Assembly (NCBI GenBank): GCA_024280335.1
Contig: JAJRQI010000063.1
Span: 1 to 64,000 of the forward strand
From: Deltaproteobacteria bacterium
Lineage (GTDB): Bacteria; Desulfobacterota; Desulfuromonadia; Desulfuromonadales; Geopsychrobacteraceae
Reading direction: 5' to 3'
Length of the DNA stretch: 64,000 bases
Made by a program: the position numbers and the translations under genes. This document shows, one piece after another, positions 46,501 through 54,171 of this stretch. The notes beneath the pieces are model-generated. The model saw only the letters and a list, made by a program, of their open reading frames with translations. It was not told where the DNA came from and searched no databases. The stretch's first letter is position 1, and every line of letters begins with the position of its first letter.

Positions 46501-46978
46501 TGACGAATTGATGATGGCGCCTGTGGATATGAATCTGTTGTTTCAGGAGGTCCGCAGGGAAATTGATGAAGACTACCAGTCGTTGTCGATCGATTGGCAG
46601 GTCGGCTTACTGCCTAAGGTGAAAGGCGATGTGACGGCCCTGCGCCAAGTCGTGATTAACCTGCTCGATAATGCCGCAAAATACAGCGCAAAGGAGGAAA
46701 AACCGCACATTGCGGTGGATGCGGAAGATATTTCAGGCGAGGTTGTTTTTACTATTCGAGATAATGGGGCCGGCTTCGACCCGGTATACGCTGAAAAGCT
46801 ATTCAACGTTTTTCAGCGTCTGCATCGGGATGAAGAGTTCACCGGAACCGGTATCGGTCTGGCGAGTGTTCGCCGGATTATTCTGCGACATGGAGGGTGG
46901 ATCAAAGGGGAGTCAGTGCCGGGACAGGGAGCCTGCTTCAGTTTTGGTTTGAAAGCGCCACAAGGAGATATGCAATGA
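43544..46978 (+). CDS. Hybrid sensor kinase with two solute-binding domains (NMT1-type and SBP_bac_3), two PAS
   Basis: 1144 residues from the ATG at 43544 (AAAGGAG upstream). Order: signal peptide (FLFLLILVCCVCMTGVARA), NMT1/THI5-like domain (about 25-290; LQLKWKHQFQFAGYYAALEQ, VEIVARKPG, YAIEGANLL), SBP_bac_3-like domain (about 315-560; IASLPPLVFSEEGQPLGIAA, DLVAAIRFSPERL, ATGQADAYIGEL), TM (IAFWAIVSGAVFLFCFGLFW), two PAS domains, H-box FAYTISHDLRAPLRHISGF, ATPase (NLLDNAAKYS, GTGIGLASVRRI). NMT1 domains bind pyrimidine-like or other small solutes. The kinase part is of the phytochrome-like class that pairs with Rcp1-type regulators; such a gene follows and overlaps by 4 bp. Confidence 0.92.
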   Translation: MKFLFLLILVCCVCMTGVARADHPAFDAKHKKVTLQLKWKHQFQFAGYYAALEQGYYRDVGLEVEIVARKPGPERPADTLLTGGATYAIEGANLLTRRLLGAPLVALAAIFQHSPTVAIALQKSHINTAKDMVGKRVMSFGDTDAELHAMLLQEGIEPNDITWQATSFQIASLINGETDLFSGYLTNEPFYLKQRQVPFTIINPISYGTDFYGDILFTSERELSEHPRRVRVFREASLKGWEYALAHPEEIVDLILNKYSQQKSREHLLFEAAETIKLIQPDLVAIGHINPGRFLHMATLLQQLGQVEKIDKLSGFIYDEKVAGQFSAKEISWLAQHNKVRVRIASLPPLVFSEEGQPLGIAADYLDRVSRDSGIEFEYLTAPTPWPEALQSLIDHTGVDLVAAIRFSPERLKQMGITDSYLEMPYVIFTREESDAITSISDLIGLKTVVPRGHLVHSILERDYPYLDLLVVDSIEDSLESLATGQADAYIGELIIGTHHIRQAGWGNLKVAAPVPFDSPDMAMGVRSDWPELRSIINRTLGNMSLEEHNAIRRKWLEIEMGQGVPLAKIAFWAIVSGAVFLFCFGLFWLWNRSLQKEVKQRKRTEGALACAVQQYQHLVQTIPHGIVEVDQGMQISYCNTSFPAMLGFESSELIGRSMVDLIVDDEPLLKLKSLLQGNIGIGEHQNIQLQLSCKQQQTRDVQLDYDFSGQAAGDVWVFIVTDLTRQEQARKALQKSEVLYRNTFENIHAGVAHLTSDGNIARANRFMGRMLGYSVAELLKLDLFQITYPEDLQISKDLLQHLPETDSESSPRAVRCLKKDGTSVWGLASVAPLPQLEKSASSVVVIQDIHEIKLQQREVAEKAQNLESIIATRTAELQQRVSEVEELNSAILNLAEDLRESHRERALKTDEVVATNKELEAFAYTISHDLRAPLRHISGFASVLQDRADDWFDGAARSQLKKIISSAEKMGKMIDDLLTFSRAGRDELMMAPVDMNLLFQEVRREIDEDYQSLSIDWQVGLLPKVKGDVTALRQVVINLLDNAAKYSAKEEKPHIAVDAEDISGEVVFTIRDNGAGFDPVYAEKLFNVFQRLHRDEEFTGTGIGLASVRRIILRHGGWIKGESVPGQGACFSFGLKAPQGDMQ

Positions 46979-47415
46979 AAAATGAAAGCTATGAAGTCCT
47001 GTTGGTTGACGATGATTGTAACGATATCGAACTGGCGATGCTTGCTTTTGAACGCAGTAACTTGGCCCCCAGGGTTCAGGCGTTCGATGATGGCGAGACG
47101 GCTCTACGCTGTTTACAGGATTGTTCCAGGACCGGGAATTCCCCGGATCGTCCACCGCGGCTGGTCATCCTTGACCTGAAAATGCCCAAGGTGGATGGTT
47201 TTGAGGTTCTGAAGGAGATTCGTCGTAGCGAAAAAATAGACAAGGTGCCGGTGGTGATTCTGACCTCATCGCGTCTGCCGTCTGATATTGAAAGGTCTTA
47301 TCGACTCGGCTGCAGCGCCTATGTTGTCAAACCGGTCAACCACCGGGAATACACCCGTACTCTGAATAGTCTTGTTGATTTCTGGTGCGGACACAATCTG
47401 ACACCGCTGGATTGA
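46975..47415 (+). CDS. Rcp1-type single-domain response regulator
   Basis: 146 residues, REC only: LLVDDDCNDIELAM, phospho-Asp in VILDLKMPKVDG, LTSSRLPSDIERSY, VVKPVNHREY. DDDxNDIEL and the long loop before ILDLKMP are typical of Rcp1-like regulators partnered with phytochrome-class kinases. The start (ATG in ATATGCAATGAAA) overlaps the kinase stop. No output domain. Confidence 0.93.
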   Translation: MKNESYEVLLVDDDCNDIELAMLAFERSNLAPRVQAFDDGETALRCLQDCSRTGNSPDRPPRLVILDLKMPKVDGFEVLKEIRRSEKIDKVPVVILTSSRLPSDIERSYRLGCSAYVVKPVNHREYTRTLNSLVDFWCGHNLTPLD

Positions 47416-47521
47416 ACCGGCCAAAGAAAAGTTGGAGAGGATTGAATCATACTGACCCTGACAATTGGTCTTCCTTCCTGAATTCTTGGCTAATTGTACT
47501 CGGAGAAAGGAGTATCAGACA

Positions 47522-48559
47522 GTGTGGCCATATCTCAGATCCTCTGTAATATCTCAGGCTTTCTCATCTTCCCTTCTGAAGCTGAATCACGGTCTACGAT
47601 TTGGTGCCGCCCTGATAGTTATTCTTCTGGGGTTCTCGGGGGCAGGGATGTCGACAGTGATAGAGGCTCATGCTCTTGATTTCGAGAGAATCGGCCCGCC
47701 CGATGTACATCGTCTGACCCAGGTTCTGCGTGATGAACTGGAACTTATCCGGCTGGAGATGGGCAAGCCGCTGGTTCCTCACCCCGCCGGACGTGTCTCA
47801 CGGGTCGCACCGCGCGAGGTTTATTTTCAGGCGTTGACCCTGTTCACCAAGGTCAATCGGCTGAGTTTTGCGTTGATGCGCGAAGCGGCCTCCGAGTTAG
47901 AGCCTCCGACTGGCGAGATCCGTCCGGTTCAGGTCTATGCCGTGGTTGAAAAGGCCCTGGCACAACTGCGGCGGGTTAAGCAGCAAATGGGAATTACTGA
48001 AATGGTTCCAGAGGGGTCCCATAACCCGAAGATGACGCCGACTGACGTTTTTCAAACTATCATCAAGGCAAATCGGCAGTTGAATACGATGCTGGCGCGA
48101 CGCTTCGATCCCAGTGATGTCTACCAGGAGATCACCAGAGCACTCTCCTATACTACCAGCCTGCGGGGACTTTTCCCCCAGCCCCGGATCCCGGACGGGG
48201 TTTCTTTTGAACGGCGCAAGGTGCCGGCAGATGTTTATCGAAAACTACTCGAAAACCTGGAGGTGGTTCGCGAGATTTTGGAACGATCGGGTTTTTACAT
48301 GATGGATTTTGAACCCCTGGAAACCGAAAGTATTACGCCGAGCGATGTTTTCGATGTTGCCTCATTGCTGGTTGCCGAGCTGGTGTTCTTACATTCTCAG
48401 GCCGAAGCTGCCGCGCCCCCACGCAAGGCATACCATCCAGGCGATAAGTTCCCTTCTCATGCTTATCAGCGTGCCGGGTTGTTATATGAGGCACTAAGTG
48501 ATTTGCTGGTTCAGGTACGGGGGAAACCAGACTGGTTACAGGGCAAAGAAGGGATATGA
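47522..48559 (+). CDS. Secreted protein made of 38-residue P-x-D-V-Y repeats, unknown function
   Basis: 345 residues from a GTG at 47522 with AAAGGAG nine bases upstream. A hydrophobic signal or anchor (FGAALIVILLGFSGAGMSTV, about 28-47) precedes a helical protein with regular repeats. The motif P-x-(D/E)-V-(Y/F/H) occurs at residues 59, 97, 135, 173, 197, 235 and 273, with a weaker PSHAY at 311. The spacing is exactly 38 residues except for one 24-residue step. Examples: APREVYFQALTLF, TPTDVFQTIIKANRQL, VPADVYRKLLENLEVVREIL. I know no named family. It follows one kinase/regulator pair and its stop overlaps the start of the next kinase gene, so it is probably a periplasmic partner of that sensor. 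Confidence 0.8.
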   Translation: MWPYLRSSVISQAFSSSLLKLNHGLRFGAALIVILLGFSGAGMSTVIEAHALDFERIGPPDVHRLTQVLRDELELIRLEMGKPLVPHPAGRVSRVAPREVYFQALTLFTKVNRLSFALMREAASELEPPTGEIRPVQVYAVVEKALAQLRRVKQQMGITEMVPEGSHNPKMTPTDVFQTIIKANRQLNTMLARRFDPSDVYQEITRALSYTTSLRGLFPQPRIPDGVSFERRKVPADVYRKLLENLEVVREILERSGFYMMDFEPLETESITPSDVFDVASLLVAELVFLHSQAEAAAPPRKAYHPGDKFPSHAYQRAGLLYEALSDLLVQVRGKPDWLQGKEGI

Positions 48560-50559
48560 TGACCGGGGCAGTGGTAGACACTACTGAGAAAGTACCTTTG
48601 TCGGCAACCAGAGGGCAGCCCACTCCTGGGACATTGCGGCGCCGGATCCTGTTTTCTCATCTTCAACTGGCCGGAATCGGCCTCTTGTCCCTGTGTGCCG
48701 TTTTGTTCGTTTCGATCTGGCAGCGGAACAACATCCGGACCCTTGTGCTCGAAAAGGGCCCGGCGGTTGCCGCAGCACTCAAGGTCAGAAGCGGCATCCA
48801 GCACTCGATATCGGATCTGCAAGGCTGGGTTGCATTGAATGACGCCGAGTTCAGAAAACGTCGCCGCAGGGTGTGGACAGAGCGAGTTGAACCGGCAACT
48901 GTTCTGCTCAAAACACTTAGTCGCAGCTGGGACAACCCAGGCAGGGTTGCAGTTCTCAACGAAGGGTTAAGGCTGGCCTACGAATTGAAAATATCACAGT
49001 GGTGGGTTGAGGATGTTGCCCATACACCCGGAAACCGCCCGGCACAAATAACCTACCAGACTCTATTGAAGCCGATGGAAAACACCCTGTTCTTGTCGTT
49101 AAAGGTTCTCATCAACGAACAGGAACAGAGTGTTTTGCGTGGTGCAAATCCGAAACTTTATCTGGCGATGATCCGATTGCGGGAAGAGTTGATGGCCTGT
49201 GCAGATGCCTTGGACGAAACCCTGGTGAATCTCCATCAGAAATATCCGAAAGAAGTTTTCTCGCGGCATTTCAGGGAAGTTGAAGAGCAGAGCGCGTTTA
49301 TCAGGTCGAGAGTCAGCCACCTCAATCCGGTCCAGCGCGATTCACTGGAGACTATCTTACATGAAATGACAGCCTACCAGAAATATGCAGAGAAACTATT
49401 CTCCATCTGGGAGGAGGGGCCTCTGGATATTGCGCTTCGGCGCATGACGACCGAGACGATTCCGCTGGCGACCAGAACTATGGAAATATTTGATGGTTTG
49501 TCGAATGATTTGGCGTTGCAGATGCGTAGTGAAGAAAATAGACTTCGTCTGATCAGCAATGCTTTTGCAGGTTTTCTGGCTCTCGGCATTATTGTTGTCG
49601 CTGCCGTGGCACTGGTGGTTTCTCGCCGTCAAGCTAAGCGGCTGGTGCAGCCGCTTACCGACCTGACCGCAGCAGCCACTCAGTTGGCCGAAGGGAAGCT
49701 CAGTAACTTGCTTGCCGTCGACTCCGATGATGAGCTGGGGCAGTTAACGCTTTCGTTCAACTCTATGGCGGTTCAGATTCAGAAGCGTACAGCACAACTG
49801 GATGTACGGGTCAAAGAAGCAGAAAAGCTGAATGCCGAAATGATGGAAGTCGTGGCCGATTTGCGGATCAGTAATCAGGAACTGGAGGCATTTACGTCGA
49901 CTGTTTCGCATGATTTACGAGCCCCTTTGCGGCATATCTCCGGGTTCGTCGCGATTTTGCAAGAACGGAAAGGGTTGCAGCTCGATGATGGGGCGCGAAA
50001 CTACCTGATGAAAATTTCCGGGTCAGCAGAAAAGTTGGGCACGATGATCGATGATCTGTTGGCTTTTTCACGTGCCGGTCGAACAGAAGTGATGATGGTG
50101 TCGGTCGATATGAATCAGCTTTTTCGTGAAGTGCGCACTGAAATCGATGAAATCTACCGATCACCAGTTATCAGGTGGCAGATCGGTGAACTTCCGCCGG
50201 TGAGAGCTGATGTCGGGACTTTGCGGCAGGTAGTGGTCAACCTGCTCGATAACGCTGCTAAATATAGTGAAAAGGAGGATAACCCGCAGATTGAGATCAG
50301 TGCGCAGATAGACTCCGGAGAAGCTATCTTTAAGATCCGTGACAACGGAGCCGGATTTGACCCTGCATACACTGAAAAGCTCTTTAATGTTTTTCAACGT
50401 CTGCATCGAAACGATGAATTCATCGGGACCGGTATCGGTCTGGCGAGTGTACGGCGGATTATTTTGCGGCATGGCGGATGGGTCAAGGCAGAGTCACAGC
50501 TTGGGCAGGGGGCCTGTTTCAGTTTTTCCCTGCCGTTTAAGAGGGGAGGAACTGAATGA
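48556..50559 (+). CDS. Membrane histidine kinase with long helical periplasmic domain
   Basis: 667 residues. TM1 (LAGIGLLSLCAVLFVSIW), a periplasmic, mostly helical domain of about 290 residues, TM2 (AFAGFLALGIIVVAAVALVV), HAMP (VQPLTDLTAAATQLAEGKLS), then a phytochrome-class kinase: FTSTVSHDLRAPLRHISGF, VVNLLDNAAKYSEKED, GTGIGLASVRRIILRHGG. The kinase half is strikingly like that of the 43544 protein while the sensors are unrelated. ATGATG at the start overlaps the repeat-protein stop. The next gene is its regulator. Confidence 0.93.
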   Translation: MMTGAVVDTTEKVPLSATRGQPTPGTLRRRILFSHLQLAGIGLLSLCAVLFVSIWQRNNIRTLVLEKGPAVAAALKVRSGIQHSISDLQGWVALNDAEFRKRRRRVWTERVEPATVLLKTLSRSWDNPGRVAVLNEGLRLAYELKISQWWVEDVAHTPGNRPAQITYQTLLKPMENTLFLSLKVLINEQEQSVLRGANPKLYLAMIRLREELMACADALDETLVNLHQKYPKEVFSRHFREVEEQSAFIRSRVSHLNPVQRDSLETILHEMTAYQKYAEKLFSIWEEGPLDIALRRMTTETIPLATRTMEIFDGLSNDLALQMRSEENRLRLISNAFAGFLALGIIVVAAVALVVSRRQAKRLVQPLTDLTAAATQLAEGKLSNLLAVDSDDELGQLTLSFNSMAVQIQKRTAQLDVRVKEAEKLNAEMMEVVADLRISNQELEAFTSTVSHDLRAPLRHISGFVAILQERKGLQLDDGARNYLMKISGSAEKLGTMIDDLLAFSRAGRTEVMMVSVDMNQLFREVRTEIDEIYRSPVIRWQIGELPPVRADVGTLRQVVVNLLDNAAKYSEKEDNPQIEISAQIDSGEAIFKIRDNGAGFDPAYTEKLFNVFQRLHRNDEFIGTGIGLASVRRIILRHGGWVKAESQLGQGACFSFSLPFKRGGTE

Positions 50560-50996
50560 ATCTATTCGATTGCGATGTTTTGTTGATTGATGATGATCCG
50601 AACGATATAGAGTTGGCACTGCTCGCTTTTTCTCGTTCTGACATTTCCTGTACTGTTCACACGCTCAATGATGGAAAGGAGGCGTTGGACTACTTACAGG
50701 GATGGGATGAAGGTCGCCGGATGGACGGTCGTCTTCCCCGACTGATAATCCTTGATCTGAAAATGCCCAAAATTGATGGTTTTGAGGTACTGACCACCAT
50801 CCGCCGTACTCCGCAGACTGCCGGCGTTCCGGTGGTGATTCTGACGTCCTCACGGATGCCGTTAGATATTGCCGAGGCATATCGTCGCGGTTGCAATGCT
50901 TATGTCGTAAAACCGGTTGATTATCGAGAGTATACGCGAACAATGGCTAACCTTATAGATTTCTGGGGAGAGTTGAATCTGACACCAATACACTGA
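50556..50996 (+). CDS. Rcp1-type single-domain response regulator
   Basis: 146 residues, same length and pattern as the 46975 protein: LLIDDDPNDIELALLAF, LIILDLKMPKIDGFEVL, LTSSRMPLDIAEAYRRGCNA, YVVKPVDYREYTRT. A clear paralogue. It overlaps the kinase gene by 4 bp and has GAGGGGAGGAACTG before the ATG. Confidence 0.94.
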   Translation: MNLFDCDVLLIDDDPNDIELALLAFSRSDISCTVHTLNDGKEALDYLQGWDEGRRMDGRLPRLIILDLKMPKIDGFEVLTTIRRTPQTAGVPVVILTSSRMPLDIAEAYRRGCNAYVVKPVDYREYTRTMANLIDFWGELNLTPIH

Positions 50997-51446
50997 TTTG
51001 CCGACAGGGGGAGGAGAATGTGAAAAAACGAATTTTTGCGCAGAACGATTTGGCCCGTCTGGAGAACTCTCCCCTTGTTGCCGGGAGCGCTATCAATTGC
51101 TGGGCTGGATGATCCTACTGCCTGAAATCTGCTGGCAAATTGGTATAGTCTATATTCGTTTCAGCACGCTAGTAAAAACTATGGACTTTAGTCCAAGCCT
51201 TTCAGGTGCTACTCGTTTGTCGTCATTCCCGCGAAGGCGGGAATCCAGTGTTTTTAAGAAGTGTGGAGCCCCGCTTTCGCGAGGATGACGGTCTTTGATC
51301 TTAGTTTTAAGGGATTTTCAGTCCCCATCAAACCTCTGCACTTTAGTGCAGAGTGGTTTAGTGTGCTGAATAAACAGGGCTTTTTACTTTGTGGCTATTC
51401 AATGTTGCGCTGTGCGTTCTCGATTTGTCCATAAAAAGGATCTGAC
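50997..51446. other. 450-bp gap between the kinase pair and the stressosome operon
   Basis: Holds family A copy 5 at 51221-51290. The rest has short AT-rich stretches and no credible ORF. The promoter of the rsb-like operon presumably lies at 51300-51430; AAAAAGGATCTGAC (51434-51446) gives the ribosome site. Confidence 0.5.
51221..51290. repeat. MITE-like repeat, family A copy 5 (short form)
   Basis: CGTCATTCCCGCGAAGGCGG with GAATCC, then GCCCCGCTTTCGCGAGGATG ACG. It lacks the TTGCAAGAG ends. Confidence 0.65.
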
Positions 51447-52322
51447 ATGACCAAGTTGATGACTGTTGCCGAACTGATGAAAGAAAAACAGGCTGAAATA
51501 CTTGAAGTATGGCTTGAGGTGATCGACAGTGAAACGGGTGCGGGTGCCCGGCGTACCGATCTGTTGATGAGCAAGGCAGAGCTGCGCACCGAGGCAAAAG
51601 GACTGGCCGATGCCTTGACGTTGGCCTTTGCCGCTGAAGATTACACTGATCTGGCTGCGCCGCAGTTTCAACCTGCGGTCCTTCTGTTGCGTGAAATCAG
51701 CGCTTCGCGCGCCCGTCAGGGCTTCAACCCGACCGAAACCGCGAGCTTTGTCATGTCGCTCAAATCCGCCCTGCTGCAGTTCATGCAGCAGGAGTTTAAG
51801 GGTGATCAGCAGCATCTGAACAATGAAATGACCAAGATGAACGTCATCATCGATCGGCTGGCGATGGTGACCTTTGAGACCTATGCCATCACCCGCGAAG
51901 AGGTGATAACCGAGCAGAGCCGTTCGCTGCTGGAGATGTCGACCCCGGTAATCAAACTGTGGGACGGCGTGGTTTTGATGCCGCTGGTGGGAGTGATCGA
52001 TACCCCGCGTTCCCAGCAGATCATCGCCAGCCTGCTCAAGGGCATCGTCGATTATCAGGCACAGGTGGCGGTGCTCGATGTGACCGGCGTGCCGATGATG
52101 GATACCAAGGTTGCCCAGCACCTGATCAGTGCGGTCGATGCTTCGCGCATGCTCGGTGCCGAAGTGGTGCTGACCGGCATCTCCGCCGATGCGGCGCAGA
52201 CCCTGGTGCGGTTGAGTGTCGACCTGTCCGGTATGCGCACTTCAGGTTTGCTCAAAAACGGGATCAAGGAGGCCTTGAGCATTATTGGTATGGCAATCAC
52301 CAGTAAGGACAGAGCATCATGA
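51447..52322 (+). CDS. RsbR-type stressosome protein (RsbRD-N plus STAS)
   Basis: 291 residues. The N-terminal helical sensor (about 1-150; KEKQAEILEVWLEVIDSETG, NPTETASFVMSLKSALLQFM) resembles RsbRD_N. The C-terminal STAS domain (about 170-285) has VIDTPRSQQIIASLL and LDVTGVPMMDTKVAQHL; the two Thr sites (in VIDT and MMDT) correspond to the RsbT-phosphorylated Thr residues of RsbR. It builds the stressosome shell with RsbS and sequesters RsbT. First gene of a six-gene operon with overlapping ends. Confidence 0.92.
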   Translation: MTKLMTVAELMKEKQAEILEVWLEVIDSETGAGARRTDLLMSKAELRTEAKGLADALTLAFAAEDYTDLAAPQFQPAVLLLREISASRARQGFNPTETASFVMSLKSALLQFMQQEFKGDQQHLNNEMTKMNVIIDRLAMVTFETYAITREEVITEQSRSLLEMSTPVIKLWDGVVLMPLVGVIDTPRSQQIIASLLKGIVDYQAQVAVLDVTGVPMMDTKVAQHLISAVDASRMLGAEVVLTGISADAAQTLVRLSVDLSGMRTSGLLKNGIKEALSIIGMAITSKDRAS

Positions 52323-52705
52323 AGATCGCCATCATGAAGCTGGGGGGAATACTGATCACTGCATTGCCGCTCGATCTGATCGATGAGGATGCGATGGAGT
52401 TTCAGGGTGACCTGCTCAATGAAATCAATGCTCACGATGCCAAAGGCGTGATTATCGATATTTCAGCCCTCGATCTGGTTGATTCATTTATGGCGAGGAT
52501 CATCAATGATTCCGCCACTATGGCCGGACTGCTCGGTGCCGAGGTGGTAGTCTGTGGCATGCAGCCGCAAATCGGGACCACTTTGATTGAAATGGGCCGC
52601 GAACTGCTTGGCGTAGAAACCGCTCTCAACCTTGATCTGGCGATGGCAAGGATACTCGCCAAGGTCAAGGCTGAGGACATGGAGCAAGCCGATGACGGAA
52701 CTTAA
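52319..52705 (+). CDS. rsbS: RsbS-type STAS-domain antagonist
   Basis: 128 residues, one STAS domain: LGGILITALPLDLIDEDAM, VIIDISALDLVDSFMARI (Ser in DSF is the RsbT target), LLGAEVVVCGMQP, GRELLGVETALNLD. Overlaps the rsbR-like gene by 4 bp. It should be the core scaffold that holds RsbT until phosphorylated. Confidence 0.93.
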   Translation: MKIAIMKLGGILITALPLDLIDEDAMEFQGDLLNEINAHDAKGVIIDISALDLVDSFMARIINDSATMAGLLGAEVVVCGMQPQIGTTLIEMGRELLGVETALNLDLAMARILAKVKAEDMEQADDGT

Positions 52706-53108
52706 AAACACCCAGCTGGCGATCAGCTCGCAGACCGATGTCATTGTTTGCCGCCAAAAGGCGAGAGAGGCGGCGGTTACGATGGGCTTCGGCCTGGCCG
52801 ACCAGACGCGACTGGCCACGGCGGTCTCCGAGCTGGTCCGTAATGCCTTAAGGCATGGCGGTGGCGGAAACTGTTTGATTCGTGACCTCGAGGAAAAAGT
52901 TCAATACGGCATTGAAATTTTGATTGAGGACGATGGCCCCGGTATCGCTGATATCGATCAGGCGCTGGAGGATGGTTATTCGACCGACAAGAGTCTGGGG
53001 TTGGGATTGCCCGCTGCCAAACGTCTGGTTCACGTGCTGCACATAGATTCGCAACCGGGCCGAACTTGCATCAGCATAAAGATGTATCTGCAGAAAAAGG
53101 CTGCTTGA
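52692..53108 (+). CDS. rsbT: RsbT-type serine/threonine kinase
   Basis: 138 residues of the GHKL fold: TRLATAVSELVRNALRHGGG (N box), EDDGPGIADIDQAL (G1), GLGLPAAKRLVH (G2). It phosphorylates RsbR and RsbS and, when released, activates the downstream partner. It starts inside the rsbS gene (14-bp overlap). Confidence 0.92.
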   Translation: MTELKNTQLAISSQTDVIVCRQKAREAAVTMGFGLADQTRLATAVSELVRNALRHGGGGNCLIRDLEEKVQYGIEILIEDDGPGIADIDQALEDGYSTDKSLGLGLPAAKRLVHVLHIDSQPGRTCISIKMYLQKKAA

Positions 53109-53590
53109 TGGCCGGCGCCAAATTAACGACATGCCCGGATCCTGAGGATTGCTTCCGCCGGCCAAGCTGCTTACCGGTGACTGACGAGCATCATGTGCAG
53201 ATTGTCCGCCGTCATGCCCTGCAGTGCACCGCGCAGCTTGGCATGTCCCGCCTCAGTTCTCATTATGTAGCTACCGCGGTCTCCGAGTTGGCCAACAACC
53301 TCTTTTTCCACACCAGCAACGGCGGTGAGATCCGGTTTTGCTGCCTGGACAAAGCGGGCAGAGTCGGCATTGAAATCATCGCCCAGGACGAAGGCCCCGG
53401 CATCGTGGATATTGCTGCGGCAATGACCGATGGTTTTTCGACCAATGGCGGCCTCGGTGCCGGCCTCGGCGGGGTACGACGCCTTATGGATGAGTTTGAG
53501 ATCAGCTCTAAGCCAGGTATCGGTACGCGCATTATCGCTCGAAAATGGCTGACGGAGGCCGAGCTATGCTGCGACCGCAAATCTCACTGA
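53108..53590 (+). CDS. Second RsbT/anti-sigma-type GHKL kinase
   Basis: 160 residues, overlapping the rsbT stop by one base (TGATG). HYVATAVSELANNLFFHTSN (N box), QDEGPGIVDIAAAM (G1) and GAGLGGVRRLMDEF (G2) mark it as an RsbT/RsbW-like ATPase. It differs from the first copy by a Cys-rich N-terminus (CPDPEDCFRRPSCLP). RsbT-RsbT'-RsbX orders are known in non-Firmicute stressosome loci, where the second copy may bind the phosphatase or another target. Confidence 0.88.
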   Translation: MAGAKLTTCPDPEDCFRRPSCLPVTDEHHVQIVRRHALQCTAQLGMSRLSSHYVATAVSELANNLFFHTSNGGEIRFCCLDKAGRVGIEIIAQDEGPGIVDIAAAMTDGFSTNGGLGAGLGGVRRLMDEFEISSKPGIGTRIIARKWLTEAELCCDRKSH

Positions 53591-54171
53591 ACAGGCGCGC
53601 CTATCCCGGCGAGGCCGATTGCGGTGATCAGCTCGACTGGTGGCAAGACGGCAAGCGGCTGTGCTGCTGCGTGGTTGACGGCCTGGGTCACGGTCCGCTC
53701 GCTAAAGTTGCGGGCTGTGAAATCCTGCAGTTCGTTGGCAGGCAACGTGCGGTATCACCCGAATCGCTGTTTACGACTTGCGATAAAGCGATGAACAAAG
53801 AGCGTGGTGGCGTAATGGCCGTCGCTTGGATTGAAGGCGATCAGCTGACCTATGCCTCGGTCGGTAATATCGCAGGCTACCTGGTGCATGTGGATGTCGA
53901 ACAGGAGACGCACCGGCTCGAACAGCTCAATATGGATCGCGGCATGATCGGCGGTGGTTTCAAAAGACTGACGGTGCAAAAGCTGACTCTAACTGCGGGT
54001 GATCTGTTGATCATGCATAGCGACGGGGTGAACCCGCTCTACAATCTGGAACCCTGGCAACCGGTAATCGATAACTGTGAAATGCTCGGCAGGGTCATCC
54101 TGGAAGATCAGGCCAAGCAGACCGATGACGCCTGTGTGCTGGTCTATCATCATCAAAGGGTGAAACCATGA
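53566..54171 (+). CDS. RsbX/SpoIIE-type PP2C phosphatase
   Basis: 201 residues; ATG at 53566 inside the previous gene, with GGAGG upstream. PP2C-like SpoIIE motifs: AYPGEADCGDQ, CCCVVDGLGHGPLAK (DGxGHG), VMAVAWIEGDQLTYASVGNI, LIMHSDGV and KQTDDACVLVY. It should dephosphorylate RsbR and RsbS and reset the stressosome. Confidence 0.9.
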   Translation: MLRPQISLNRRAYPGEADCGDQLDWWQDGKRLCCCVVDGLGHGPLAKVAGCEILQFVGRQRAVSPESLFTTCDKAMNKERGGVMAVAWIEGDQLTYASVGNIAGYLVHVDVEQETHRLEQLNMDRGMIGGGFKRLTVQKLTLTAGDLLIMHSDGVNPLYNLEPWQPVIDNCEMLGRVILEDQAKQTDDACVLVYHHQRVKP

